Shown piece after piece: positions 1 through 9,283 of a stretch of 64,000 bases of DNA. A model generated the notes under the pieces. The model was not told the origin of the DNA. It worked only from the letters and a program-made list of their open reading frames with translations, and searched no databases. Source of the stretch: Terriglobales bacterium (GTDB taxonomy: Bacteria > Acidobacteriota > Terriglobia > Terriglobales > Acidobacteriaceae); contig DASRER010000042.1 in NCBI GenBank assembly GCA_035651995.1, positions 29,527 through 93,526 on the forward strand, in the 5' to 3' direction. Position numbers and translations under genes: made by a program. Position 1 is the stretch's first letter; each line of letters begins with the position of its first letter.

Positions 1-150
1 CTCAGCATCGACGGCCAGGAAGGCACGCCGCTGGACGATGGCGACCGCGTCGTCTGCCGCAAGTCGAAGCACGCCGTGCGTCTGCTGCGCCTCGGCCAGC
101 GCAGCTTCTTCGACGTGCTGCGCGCGAAGCTGAAGTGGGGCGAGCGGTAG
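1..150 (+). CDS. nadK: NAD kinase, C-terminal fragment (cut by window edge)
   Basis: The window opens inside a frame that ends with TAG at 148-150 and gives 49 residues. The segment GDRVVCRKSKHAVRLLRL followed by FFDVLRAKLKWGER resembles the last beta strands and C-terminal helix of bacterial ATP-NAD kinases, which phosphorylate NAD to NADP in the cytoplasm. The active-site GGDG and NE motifs would lie upstream, outside the window, so the assignment rests on the tail alone. The gene is co-directional with the amidohydrolase 230 bases downstream. Confidence 0.72.
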   Translation, partial: LSIDGQEGTPLDDGDRVVCRKSKHAVRLLRLGQRSFFDVLRAKLKWGER

Positions 151-379
151 GCCGCATTCACCGCACAGCGCGCAGGGAGCGCCGAGGAACCATTTCCGCG
201 CCTCGGTCTGTGTAAACGCCGGCCACCTCGCACGCGCCGCGCTGCAGACGAGCAGCGCCTCCAGCTCTTGCGCGGGCCGCCCCAAAAGTGTCCTTCGGAG
301 GGGCGCGGCCTCCAGCCGCGCCGTTACGCCGCAAGAACTCACCGGCTTCCGCCGTTGGGGTATTCTTTTCCGCGCCCAA

Positions 380-2056
380 ATGAGAAAAGCTGCCTTCTGC
401 CTCCTGCTCACCACCGCCGCCGCCTTCGCGCAAACCGAGGGTCGCCCGGCCGCGTCGCTCATCATCACCAACGCCAAGGTCTGGACGGTGGACTCGAACC
501 AGCCCAAGGCCGAAGCCGTCGCCGTGCTCGGCGACCGAATCGTGGCCGTCGGCACGGCGTCGCAGGTGGACGCATGGCGCGGCGCCGAAACCAGGGTCGT
601 CGATGCCGGCGGCAAGCTCGTGCTGCCCGGCTTCAACGACGCCCACGTGCACTTCATCGCCGGCGGCCTTCAGCTCGACAGCGTTGACCTGAAGGACGCC
701 GACTCGCCGCAGGAATTCGCGCGGCGCGTTGCCGCTCGCGCCCGTCGCGCACCCAAAGAATGGATCACCGGCGGCGACTGGGACGAGCAGAAGTGGGACC
801 CCCCGCAATTGCCTGCGCGCGCGCTGATCGATGCGGAAACGCCTGACACACCCGTCTTCGTTTCGCGCTACGACGGTCACGAGGCGCTGGCCAACTCCGT
901 GGCGCTGAGGCTGGCAGGCATCACCTCGGCGACCCTCGACCCGGCGGGCGGCGAGATCGTGCGCGACCCGAGCGGCAAGCCGACCGGCATCCTGAAAGAC
1001 GCGGCGCTTGCCATGGTGGAGCGCGTCATTCCGCCGCTCTCGCGCGAGCGCCGCATTCGCGCCGCGCTGCGCGCGCTCGGCCACGCCGCGTCACTGGGCG
1101 TGACCAGCGTGCAGGACATGAATCCTGACTTCGCCGACGTCGCCGCCTACAGTGAACTGGCCGAGCAGGGACGGCTCACGTCGCGCATCTACGCCGCGCC
1201 GGTGATCGCGCGCTGGCAGGAGCAGGCGCGCGTGGGCCTGCGCCGCGCCTTCGGCTCGCCGTATCTGCGAATGGGCGCGGTGAAGGGCTACGCCGACGGC
1301 TCGCTGGGCAGCTCCACCGCCTACTTCTTCGATCCCTACATCGACCAGCCCAACTCGCGCGGCCTGCTCTCCAGCGACATGCAGCCCGAATCGAAGATGC
1401 TCGCCTACATGACCGGCGCCGATGCGGCCGGGCTCCAGCTCTGCATTCACGCCATCGGCGACGCGGCCATCTCCAAGGTGCTGGACATGTTTACGACGGT
1501 CGGCGCGCGGCGCAGCGCCAACGACCGCCGCTGGCGCATCGAGCACGCCCAGCACATGGCGCCGGGTGATTTCGAGCGCTTCGCCAGGCTCAAGGTCATC
1601 GCGTCGGTGCAGCCCTATCACGCCATTGACGACGGCCGCTGGGCGGAAAAGCGCATCGGCCCCGAGCGCATCAAGACGACGTACGCCTTCAAGACCTTCC
1701 TGGACCACGGCGTGCGGCTGGCGCTGGGTACCGACTGGACGGTGGCGCCGCTCAACCCGATGGAGACCATCTACGCCGCCGTGACCCGCGCCACGCTCGA
1801 CGGCCAGAACCCCAACGGCTGGCTGCCGGAGCAGAAGCTCACCGTAGCCGAGGCCGTCGAGGCCTACACGCTGGGCTCGGCTTACGCCGAATTCCAGGAC
1901 GCGGAGAAGGGAACCATCACGGCCGGCAAGCTGGCCGACATGGTGGTCCTGAGCGACGACATCTTCACCATCCGCAAGGAAGCCATCCGCGACGTGCGGG
2001 TGGAGACGACGATCGTCGGCGGCAAGGTGGTGTTCACGCGAGCGCCGGCGCGGTAA
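380..2056 (+). CDS. Secreted amidohydrolase, YtcJ-like (amidohydrolase_3)
   Basis: A 558-residue metal-dependent hydrolase. The N-terminus MRKAAFCLLLTTAAAFAQ is a typical signal peptide, so the enzyme is probably exported. After the beta-sandwich entry (SLIITNAKVWTVD) the HxH metal motif occurs at about H89/H91 (NDAHVHF). Later metal-site elements are IHAIGDAA near residue 354 and LGTDWTV near residue 450, and the C-terminal GKLADMVVL returns to the sandwich domain. This order is diagnostic of the YtcJ/exoenzyme-regulatory amidohydrolase group, whose substrates are mostly unknown (N-substituted amides or formamides). The ATG at 380 is preceded by a GGTATTCTTT element also seen before hutI. 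The precise substrate cannot be read from sequence. Confidence 0.88.
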   Translation: MRKAAFCLLLTTAAAFAQTEGRPAASLIITNAKVWTVDSNQPKAEAVAVLGDRIVAVGTASQVDAWRGAETRVVDAGGKLVLPGFNDAHVHFIAGGLQLDSVDLKDADSPQEFARRVAARARRAPKEWITGGDWDEQKWDPPQLPARALIDAETPDTPVFVSRYDGHEALANSVALRLAGITSATLDPAGGEIVRDPSGKPTGILKDAALAMVERVIPPLSRERRIRAALRALGHAASLGVTSVQDMNPDFADVAAYSELAEQGRLTSRIYAAPVIARWQEQARVGLRRAFGSPYLRMGAVKGYADGSLGSSTAYFFDPYIDQPNSRGLLSSDMQPESKMLAYMTGADAAGLQLCIHAIGDAAISKVLDMFTTVGARRSANDRRWRIEHAQHMAPGDFERFARLKVIASVQPYHAIDDGRWAEKRIGPERIKTTYAFKTFLDHGVRLALGTDWTVAPLNPMETIYAAVTRATLDGQNPNGWLPEQKLTVAEAVEAYTLGSAYAEFQDAEKGTITAGKLADMVVLSDDIFTIRKEAIRDVRVETTIVGGKVVFTRAPAR

Positions 2057-2529
2057 CGTCTAGTCCTCAGCAGCGCACGGCCCCGCAAGCTGAGAAGCGG
2101 GAACCGGGCATTCCCCGACATATACCCTCCCCCCACCCGGTCTAAGGGAATCAGCCAGTTAGCGGCGAGGGTATGTTGCCGGTATGTTCGTCTAAAGGAC
2201 TTACGCGCAAAGTATGTTGTTTACTGGACTTAGCGCTCGCCAACGTTGTCAAAGAGCGTGGCCCGCAACGTCGCGAAGACGCAGCGGGCCTTACTGCCAG
2301 TCTAGCAGTTCTGCCCGGGGGAATGGGAAAGAGCGTGGAAACTCTATTTCCAGCGCATGGAGGGAGTTACGAAGAAAAGCGGCGTCACGCAGGCTTGACA
2401 AGATTTTCTGGTGGAAGCCTGGGGCCAGAGCGCCGGTTTTGCAGCGCGCTGTTCGCCGGGCCAAGGCCCTGCGCTTCCACCCACGGAGGACCGGGAAGGG
2501 CTTGACAGGCGAAACGAGCGGCAACCGAA
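2057..2529. other. Intergenic region, no supported gene
   Basis: This 473-base stretch lies between two convergent genes. It contains several short open frames, but none has a recognisable domain, a ribosome binding site or codon use like its neighbours. Near 2170-2230 GTATGTTG-type words recur, and the stretch may hold a degraded remnant. I see no RNA gene or clear terminator. Confidence 0.4.
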
Positions 2530-3261
2530 TCAGGATTTCGCCAGGCTCGTTTCTATGGCCCGCAAGGCGGCGGTCAAGTTTAATGCGTGGCCCGCGGAAA
2601 CATGTGCCGAGGAATGATCTTTTCGCACGGTGTAGCTGAAGCGATGCGGATGGTCGTGGGCAAAAACCACATCACCAAAACCATCGTGCCGCCGCAATCG
2701 AATCGAGCAGGTCGAAGGTGAAGGGTGACTGACGGCAAGCCGGTGCAATCGCATCAGCTCATCCATTTGCTCCGGTCCAAACAAACGCAGGTCATACATG
2801 CACAACCCCCGCGCCGGCAGCGCCGGCACGAACTCCGCCAGGGTTGATTCATATTCGGCCAGCTCCGGATAGCAGCCAGGGGCGCGGACCGCCCAGGCGA
2901 GGTCTCCCGCGGCACGGAATCCATGGAAGCCCGACGCGAGTGCTTGCAGCACCTCCCCGCGGAGCAGTTCGACCATCGCGCTGGCGCTGAATTCGCCGCC
3001 GCGGAGATAGCTCTCTTCTGGCGTAATAAGCCGCAAAGAGCCTTTTCTCTCGGCCGCCTCCACCCGGATCCCGCCTTGCGCCAGCGCTTCTTTCAAGCCC
3101 AGCGCTTCGTCAGGCGGGAGAATGCAGACGCAGCGTTCGTTGAGCAGCAGCCCTACCTGCACAAATGGCACAAGGGTTGCCGCTCGCTCGTCGGCATTTC
3201 TGTAAAACAAGCAGATGTGATCACCGGTGCGAAACGATGCGACGTGAGGAACTGAAAGCAT
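2530..3261 (-). CDS. MEDS-domain sensory protein
   Basis: About 243 residues from the ATG at 3261; a TTG at 3282 with a GGAAG-like site upstream is the alternative start. The opening HVASFRTGDHICLFYRNADE and the spacing of LVPFVQVGLLLNERCVCILP match the MEDS domain (methanogen/methylotroph, DcmR sensory domain), which in other bacteria occurs alone or fused to anti-sigma, kinase or regulator modules and probably binds a small ligand. No DNA-binding or kinase module is attached here, and the last 45 residues are not part of the domain. It stands alone with no partner kinase nearby, so its signalling output is unknown. Confidence 0.72.
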   Translation of the reverse strand: MLSVPHVASFRTGDHICLFYRNADERAATLVPFVQVGLLLNERCVCILPPDEALGLKEALAQGGIRVEAAERKGSLRLITPEESYLRGGEFSASAMVELLRGEVLQALASGFHGFRAAGDLAWAVRAPGCYPELAEYESTLAEFVPALPARGLCMYDLRLFGPEQMDELMRLHRLAVSHPSPSTCSIRLRRHDGFGDVVFAHDHPHRFSYTVRKDHSSAHVSAGHALNLTAALRAIETSLAKS

Positions 3262-3493
3262 GGCTACGCGTCCAAACAACAAAAGTTCTTCCCGAAGGTT
3301 GATTCCTGATCAAGGGCGTTGGACCTTGGAAGCGACGGAGACCCGCAGCCTTGGTCGTAATATACCCCGATTTTGATGACTGCGGGGAAAAACGACGATG
3401 GCTTGGCTTGCCGCCGCGCAAACCCGGCGCGCAGCCCCCAGTTGTGGCCCCGGAATTTTTCGGCAGGTTTTCCCCACGGTAAGGGAATCAGGA

Positions 3494-3673
3494 TCAGACG
3501 CCGCTGGGCGCTTCCAGGCGGGCCACCAGCCAGAATCGAGCCTCGACTTCGCACTTCACCGAGCAGAAAAGTCCTGAGGTACGGGCATGGCTTTCGCCCG
3601 GATTGTAGTTGCGCTCGCACCAGACACAGGGGCTACTCGCGGGAGGCAGGCTTTTCTGTGACTCAGTGGCCAT
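3494..3673 (-). CDS. Small zinc-finger-like protein
   Basis: A protein of about 59 residues from ATG 3673 (75 from ATG 3721). It carries CVWCERNYNPG and, 15 residues later, FCSVKCEVEARFW, giving a CxxC-x(n)-CxxxC pattern that could hold one zinc ion, as in FCS/MYM-like or treble-clef fingers. Proline and arginine content is high and no other domain is visible. It sits alone between the MEDS gene and lysA on the same strand. Function unknown; the four ordered cysteines are the main reason to believe it is real. Confidence 0.55.
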   Translation of the reverse strand: MATESQKSLPPASSPCVWCERNYNPGESHARTSGLFCSVKCEVEARFWLVARLEAPSGV

Positions 3674-3836
3674 GGGTTCACCGACTGCGTGCAGCGTATT
3701 GCAAGTTCCTGCTGGATTCAATCAGGCAAAAGACGGAGGAAACCAGACAGTGAATATCGGGCCGCCGGGTGATTGATCATTGGGCCGGACGGGATTCAAT
3801 CGCCCGATGATCCGATGACCCGACAGTCAATCCCAG

Positions 3837-5159
3837 TCAGAGCTCCACCCTCAGCAGGTCCTTCACCGTCTCCCTTCGCCTCACCAGCCGGGCCTTCGAC
3901 CCCTCGACCATGACTTCAGCGGCCCGGCCGCGGGTGTTGTAGTTGGAGGCCAGCGGCATGCCGTAGGCGCCGGCGTCGAGCAGCGCGACCAGGTCGCCCT
4001 CGCGCGGCTCGGGGAGACGCCGGTCGCGGGCGAAGAAGTCTCCCGTCTCGCAGACAGGCCCCACCACATCGAACGTTCCGACATCGGCCGCGCCGCGCAC
4101 GACCGGGACAATCTCGTGGTGCGCGCCGTAGAGTGAGGGGCGGATCAGGTCGTTCATGGCAGCGTCAACCACGACAAAGCGCTTGTTGCCGTTGCGCTTC
4201 ACGTAGAGAACGCGAGTGACGAGGGCCCCGGTCGGTCCGACGATGGCGCGTCCCGGCTCGAGCAGCAGGTGCACACCGAGTCCGCGCAGCGGGCCGACAA
4301 TGGCCTGCGCGTAGGCCGCGACCCAGGCGGCGAAGTCACCGTCGAGGTCCGATGAAGGCCGGCCGCCCTCGGCCTCTCCTTTCGACGCATAGGAAATCCC
4401 GAGCCCGCCGCCGGCGTCGACGTAGCGAATGTCGTGCCCGCGCTGGCGCAGCCGCCGCACCAGCCCGGCAACGCGCTCCATGGCGGCTGCGAAGGGCGCC
4501 ACTGCGGTGATCTGAGAGCCGATGTGCACGCTCACTCCCGCCACCTGCAGCCGGCGCTCGTCGCGGGCCCGATCGTAGAGGCGCTCCGCCTCGGTCATGG
4601 CCACGCCGAACTTGTGTTCACGCAGTCCGGTAGCGATGTAAGGATGCGTTTCCGCCGGAACATCAGGGTTCACCCGCAGCGCCACCGGCGCCACGCGCTT
4701 CGCGAGCCCGGCCCGCGCCGCCAGCAGGGCCAGTTCGCTCTCGCTCTCCACGTTGAACAGCAGAATGCGCGCCTTCAGGGCCGCATCCATTTCCCCGGCA
4801 GTTTTCCCAACGCCGGAAAAAACCACGCGGCCCGGCGCCTTCGGGGCGGCGCGCCGCACGCGCTCCAACTCGCCGCCCGAAACCACGTCGAAGCCGCTGC
4901 CCAGCCGGGCAAGCATGCGCAGGACCGCCAGGCTGGAGTTCGCCTTCACCGAGTAACAGACGGTGTGAGGCGCCGCGCCGAACGCCGCGTCAAACGCCGC
5001 GTAGCGCTCGCGGATCGCCGTCGCCGAATAGACATAGAGCGGCGTTCCGAACTTCTGCGCCAGCCGCGCCAGCGGCACGCGCTCGGCGTGAAGCTCCCCG
5101 GGGCCGCGTCCGCGATACACGAAACCCGGGGCACGCTCGCCACATGTGAAGGCTGACAT
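3837..5159 (-). CDS. lysA: Diaminopimelate decarboxylase
   Basis: A 440-residue PLP enzyme that converts meso-diaminopimelate to L-lysine, the last step of lysine synthesis. The PLP-binding lysine lies in CYSVKANSSLAVL at about K72. HIGSQI, the glycine-rich GGGLGI phosphate-binding loop, the EPGRAIVG segment and the C-terminal CETGDFFA plus DAGAYGMPLASNYNTR follow in the order of alanine-racemase-fold group IV decarboxylases, and the last element is typical of LysA rather than arginine or ornithine decarboxylase. Length is normal (about 420). Downstream, 3765-3830 holds an inverted-repeat stretch built from GATGATCCGATGACCCG-like words that may act as terminator. It appears monocistronic. Confidence 0.95.
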   Translation of the reverse strand: MSAFTCGERAPGFVYRGRGPGELHAERVPLARLAQKFGTPLYVYSATAIRERYAAFDAAFGAAPHTVCYSVKANSSLAVLRMLARLGSGFDVVSGGELERVRRAAPKAPGRVVFSGVGKTAGEMDAALKARILLFNVESESELALLAARAGLAKRVAPVALRVNPDVPAETHPYIATGLREHKFGVAMTEAERLYDRARDERRLQVAGVSVHIGSQITAVAPFAAAMERVAGLVRRLRQRGHDIRYVDAGGGLGISYASKGEAEGGRPSSDLDGDFAAWVAAYAQAIVGPLRGLGVHLLLEPGRAIVGPTGALVTRVLYVKRNGNKRFVVVDAAMNDLIRPSLYGAHHEIVPVVRGAADVGTFDVVGPVCETGDFFARDRRLPEPREGDLVALLDAGAYGMPLASNYNTRGRAAEVMVEGSKARLVRRRETVKDLLRVEL

Positions 5160-5284
5160 GAAGGGAACTAATGTAGCAGAGGCGCTGCGTCTCTACGTCG
5201 TGCAGGCGGGCCGTTGCGATGAAACGCGGCGCGGGGTCGCTCGCGTCCACCCGATTCGATTTTTCGTGAAAGTTGAAACTGCTT

Positions 5285-7039
5285 CTACAGCACCTTCAGC
5301 ACCACAATCGTCTGGTCATCGAAGGCTTCGGCGCCTCCGGCGTGCTCGGCGGCGCCGTTGAAGATGGCGTCGGCAATCTCTTCGGCGCTGCGGCGGCAGG
5401 TGCGCGTTACGGCATCAATGATGCCGGCCCGTCCGAACAGCTCACCCTTGGCGTTGGCTGCGTCAATCGGGCCGTCGCTGAAGAACACGAACACATCGCC
5501 GGCCTTGGCCTGCATGTCGATGGGCTCGTAGCTGACCTCGGGGAACAGCCCCAACGGCAGGCCAGTGGCTTCGATGGTGGTGACGTTCCCGTCGCGGCAG
5601 TGAATGGGGCGCGGCAGGCCGGAGTTGGCGATCTGGATTTTGCGCGACTTATCGCTCCACACGGCGAACACCATGGACACGAACTGCGCCTCGATGGGCC
5701 GTCCGATGAGCGAGCGGTTGATGAGCGTGAGCATCTCCGGCGAACAAGGCTCGGAGGGCGAGTGCGAGCGCAGAAAGCCGGAGACGAGAGCCGCATAGAT
5801 GGCCGCCGGCGCGCCTTTGCCGCTCACGTCGCCGACTGCGATGGCAATTCGTCCGCGCGAATAGGGAATGAAGTCGTAGAGGTCGCCGCCGATGGCGCGC
5901 GCCGGGGCAAAACGCGCCGCCATTTCCGCGTTGACCAGCACCGGCGCCATGGACGGCAGCAGGTGCATCTGCAGCTGACGCGCCATGCTCAGGTCGCGCT
6001 CCAGGCGCTGCTCCTCGCGCGACACCCGCTCGTACAGCCGCGCGTTCTCGATGGCGATGGCGACTTGGGCGGCCAGCGTGGAGATGGTGCGCACGTGGTC
6101 CTCGGTGAAGAACCCTTTGCGCGTATGCTCCAGGTCCAGCACGCCGATGGCCTCGCCCTTGTAGACGAGCGGCACGCAAAGCTCGGAGCGCGTCTCGGGA
6201 TTGAGCGGAATGTAGCGCGCGTCTTTGGTGACATCGGGCGCCAGCACGGCCTGCTTGTGGGTGGCGGCCCAGCCCACCAGGCCGCGATCGAGCGGAATGT
6301 CGTGCTTGAGCTGGATGCTTTCGTTGAAGCGCAGCGAGAAACGATGTTGCAGCTTGGTGCGCGCGTCATCCACCAGCAGGATGGAGAACATCTGGTAGTC
6401 GATGATGCCGGCCACGCGGTCGGCCACCACCTTGAGCAGGTGGTCGAGATCGAGGATGGACGTGAGTTCGCGGCCGATATCGAACAGCAGCGCCAGGCTC
6501 TTGGCCTGCCGCGCCACCCGCGTGTAGAGCCGCGCATTCTCGATCGCGACCGCGATGCGTGACGCCACCACGGTGAGCAGGCGGCGATGCTCGTCGGTGA
6601 AGGCGCGGGGGCGGCGCGAGGCAACGTCAATGATGCCGATGAGCCGGTTCTTGACGATGAGTGGCACGGCCAGCTCGGAGCGCACGCCCACGCCGGTGTC
6701 GATGTAGTCGGGCACCGAGGCCACGTCGTTCACCAGCACCGCTTCGCGGCGCTCGGCCGCGCGCCCGGTCACGCCCGTCCCCACCTTGATGCGCAGCCGC
6801 TCGGCCACTTCATCCGGATGGCCGTAGTGGAAGCGCACGCGCAGCTCCTGCGTCTTTTCGTTCAGCAGCAGGATGGCGAAGACGTCGTAGCCGGTGGGCG
6901 TGCGAATGAGCTCGGCCACGCGATGCAGCAGCGTGTCCAGGTCGAGCGTGGTGTTGACGGCGTCGGCCACTTCGAGCAGGAATGCCTCGATGTTGAGTGG
7001 CCGGCCCGGCGCGCGCGCCTCTTGTGCGGTGGCTTTCAT
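5285..7039 (-). CDS. GAF-GAF-PP2C serine phosphatase (RsbU/SpoIIE type)
   Basis: A 584-residue cytoplasmic phosphatase. Two GAF domains (about residues 20-165 and 185-330) show the recurring GxGVTGRAA/RGLVGWAA and VPLIVKNRLIGIIDV/VPLVYKGEAIGVLDL signatures. A short coiled linker (SREEQRLERDLSMARQLQMHLLPS) then joins to a PP2C_SIG domain (about 370-580) with the metal-site motifs IGGDLYDF, VGDVSGKGAPAA and FFSDGPIDAAN. Such proteins dephosphorylate anti-anti-sigma factors in partner-switching cascades; the GAFs probably sense a small ligand. No RsbW or RsbV homologue lies in the window. The third metal motif reads FFSDGP where FYTDGV is usual, a conservative change. Confidence 0.92.
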   Translation of the reverse strand: MKATAQEARAPGRPLNIEAFLLEVADAVNTTLDLDTLLHRVAELIRTPTGYDVFAILLLNEKTQELRVRFHYGHPDEVAERLRIKVGTGVTGRAAERREAVLVNDVASVPDYIDTGVGVRSELAVPLIVKNRLIGIIDVASRRPRAFTDEHRRLLTVVASRIAVAIENARLYTRVARQAKSLALLFDIGRELTSILDLDHLLKVVADRVAGIIDYQMFSILLVDDARTKLQHRFSLRFNESIQLKHDIPLDRGLVGWAATHKQAVLAPDVTKDARYIPLNPETRSELCVPLVYKGEAIGVLDLEHTRKGFFTEDHVRTISTLAAQVAIAIENARLYERVSREEQRLERDLSMARQLQMHLLPSMAPVLVNAEMAARFAPARAIGGDLYDFIPYSRGRIAIAVGDVSGKGAPAAIYAALVSGFLRSHSPSEPCSPEMLTLINRSLIGRPIEAQFVSMVFAVWSDKSRKIQIANSGLPRPIHCRDGNVTTIEATGLPLGLFPEVSYEPIDMQAKAGDVFVFFSDGPIDAANAKGELFGRAGIIDAVTRTCRRSAEEIADAIFNGAAEHAGGAEAFDDQTIVVLKVL

Positions 7040-7122
7040 GAGATTGAACTTTGATGATAGCAGGTGAGCTGCGGAGCGAATCTCGCCGATGCAGATTCAA
7101 TGGGAAACGCAGATTGCTACGT

Positions 7123-7857
7123 CTACGCCGCAAATTCCGGCGCGCCCAACTCGCGCACGATGGCCACCGAGGCGCTGGTCCCAATGCGGTCCGCGCCGGC
7201 GCGCACCATGGCCGCCACGCCGTCGGCGCTGCGGATGCCGCCGGAAGCCTTCACCCTCGCCCGGTCGCCCACCACACCGCGCATCAGCGCCACGTCATCG
7301 GCGGTGGCCGGCCCGCCGAACGTGCCGGTAGAGGTCTTCACGAAGTCGGCGCCGGCGGCGACAGCCAGTTCGCAGGCGAGAATCTTCTCGTCAATGGTGA
7401 GCAGGCCGGTTTCCAGGATGACCTTCACAATCGCGCCCGCGTCGTGGGCCACGTGTGCCACGGCGGCAATGTCCTGCTGCACCAGCACGCGCTCGCCCGA
7501 TTTCAGCGCGCCCACGTTCATCACCATGTCGAGTTCCTGGGCGCCCAGGCGGACCAGGCCGGCGGCCTCGTCACGCTTGGCGCCGGTCAGCGTGGCGCCG
7601 AAGGGAAATCCCACCGGCGCGCCCGCCTTCACCGAACTTCCGCGAAGGCGCGCGACCGCGTCCGCCAGCAGCGCGGGATGCACCGAGACGGACGCGAAGC
7701 CGTAGAACGCCGCCTCATCGCACAGCCGCGCAAGCTGCGCCCGTGTCGCCGCGGGCCCAACCAGCGTGTGATCAATCAGGCGGGCCACGGCCCGCCAGTC
7801 ACGCAACAGGGAATCAACGTCTACAGGGACGTGGAGAGAAGGCGTGATCGCAGTCAT
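7123..7857 (-). CDS. deoC: Deoxyribose-phosphate aldolase
   Basis: A 244-residue class I aldolase that cleaves 2-deoxyribose-5-phosphate to glyceraldehyde-3-phosphate and acetaldehyde in deoxynucleoside catabolism. The TIM-barrel signatures are in order: LIDHTLVGP, VGFPFGA, ELDMVMNVGAL, VKVILETGLLT, the Schiff-base lysine in FVKTSTGTFGG, and VKASGGIRSADG. The frame stays open far upstream on this strand, opposite the radical SAM gene, but the DeoC domain begins just after ATG 7857, which is the likely start. It runs towards the PP2C gene with an 80-base gap and is divergent from the radical SAM gene at 7996. Confidence 0.95.
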   Translation of the reverse strand: MTAITPSLHVPVDVDSLLRDWRAVARLIDHTLVGPAATRAQLARLCDEAAFYGFASVSVHPALLADAVARLRGSSVKAGAPVGFPFGATLTGAKRDEAAGLVRLGAQELDMVMNVGALKSGERVLVQQDIAAVAHVAHDAGAIVKVILETGLLTIDEKILACELAVAAGADFVKTSTGTFGGPATADDVALMRGVVGDRARVKASGGIRSADGVAAMVRAGADRIGTSASVAIVRELGAPEFAA

Positions 7858-7995
7858 GGGCAAGCCAATTCTAGCAACAAAAATACGCCGCCGGCTGCTC
7901 GCTACTGGCTGCCAGCAACCGAATGCAGAGTGCTTGGCCAGCAGCCAGGAGCCAGCAGGCAGGAGCGCTTTCTTCGGCGTTACAATGAAGCCAAT

Positions 7996-9105
7996 ATGCC
8001 CGCCGCTCACGAAGCCCGGTGGTGGGAGACGATGGCCGACGGCCGCGTGCACTGCTATTTGTGCCCCAGGCACTGCCACATCGGCGACGGCCAGACCGGT
8101 TTCTGCTTCATCCGCAAGAACGAAGGCGGGCGCCTGCTGCAGCTCGGCTATGGCCGGCCGGCTGCCATCCAGATTGATCCTGTCGAAAAGAAGCCGCTCA
8201 ACCATTTTTTCCCGGGCACGCGGATTTTTTCCATGGGCACGGCGGGATGCAACATGGGCTGCTTCTTCTGCCAGAACTGGGACATATCGAAGGCCAAGTC
8301 CGACCAGGTGAACGCCGCGAACCTGGCGCCGGCGCAGGTGGTGGAGGCTGCCCGGCGCTACGGCACGCCCAGCCTGGCCTTCACCTACAACGAGCCCACC
8401 ATCTGGGGCGAGTACGTGATTGACATTGCGCGCGAGGCGCACGCCGCCGGGCTGAACACGGTGATGGTATCGAACGGATACATCACGCGCGAGGCGTTCT
8501 TCGATATTTATCCGTTCATCGACGCCGCGAACATTGACCTGAAGGCCTTCACCGAGACTTTTTATTCCAAGATCACGCTCACGCATCTGCGGCCGGTGCT
8601 GGAGACGCTGCGCTGGCTGCGGCACGAAACCAACGTCTGGTTCGAAATCACCAACCTCGTCATCCCCACGCTGAATGACGGCGACGCCGAGTTCCGCGAG
8701 CTGTGCGATTGGGTGCTCACCAACCTGGGCGACGATGTGCCGCTGCACTTCACCGCGTTCCATCCCGACTTCAAGCTGCTCGATAAGCCGCGCACGCCGC
8801 CCGAGACGCTGCATCGCGCGCGCGCCGTGGCCATGAGCATGGGACTGAAGTACGTGTACGAGGGCAACATCCATTCTGACGGCGCGCACACCATCTGCCC
8901 GGGATGCAGGCGCGTGGTCCTGCGGCGCTCGTGGCACGACGTGCTCTCCAGCGACCTGCAGGTTGACGCCGCCGGCGCGGGCTGCTGCCGCCACTGCGGC
9001 ACGCACATCGCAGGCGTCTTCAGCCGCGACGAAGCCGAACAGCGCCGCGCAGCGCGCCCGGCCATGATGGCCGCGCACGCCGCGGCGGTCGCCGCGCGCT
9101 CGTAA
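7996..9105 (+). CDS. amrS: AmmeMemoRadiSam system radical SAM enzyme
   Basis: A 369-residue radical SAM protein. The cluster motif CNMGCFFC (C85, C89, C92) is CxxxCxxC, and it is preceded by an N-terminal CYLCPRHCHIGDGQTGFC region typical of AmrS/PflA-like proteins. FTYNEPTIWGEY, NIDLKAF and a C-terminal CPGC...CRHCGTHIAG zinc-like motif complete the family pattern. AmrS is named for co-occurrence with AmmeMemoRadiSam A and B proteins, neither of which is present here. The ATG at 7996 is out of frame with an upstream ATG at 7985. The upstream 7897-7971 is a CAGCAGCCAGGAGCC-type short-period repeat. The substrate of the family is not established. Confidence 0.9.
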   Translation: MPAAHEARWWETMADGRVHCYLCPRHCHIGDGQTGFCFIRKNEGGRLLQLGYGRPAAIQIDPVEKKPLNHFFPGTRIFSMGTAGCNMGCFFCQNWDISKAKSDQVNAANLAPAQVVEAARRYGTPSLAFTYNEPTIWGEYVIDIAREAHAAGLNTVMVSNGYITREAFFDIYPFIDAANIDLKAFTETFYSKITLTHLRPVLETLRWLRHETNVWFEITNLVIPTLNDGDAEFRELCDWVLTNLGDDVPLHFTAFHPDFKLLDKPRTPPETLHRARAVAMSMGLKYVYEGNIHSDGAHTICPGCRRVVLRRSWHDVLSSDLQVDAAGAGCCRHCGTHIAGVFSRDEAEQRRAARPAMMAAHAAAVAARS

Positions 9106-9283
9106 TCGGGCTGCGCCAGCACTCGGCAGTCAGCGCTCAGCCTTCAGTCCCTGAGCGGGTTCTGCGAAGGCGCGCATGCGCAGCCGGGATGTGCAAGGGC
9201 TGAGTGCTGCCTGCTGAGTGCTGCCCCTCGGGCATCTCCGAGGACACACGCGCCAATCTCATAGTGGCAACAGGAGAACCCTC

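Noticed and set aside
2173..2639. Two short plus-strand frames between the amidohydrolase and MEDS genes
   Set aside because: No domain, no ribosome binding site and atypical composition; they may be remnants, but no evidence supports a gene.
7051..7995. Upstream part of the radical SAM frame as a fused domain
   Set aside because: It overlaps deoC in antisense; the radical SAM protein begins properly at 7996.
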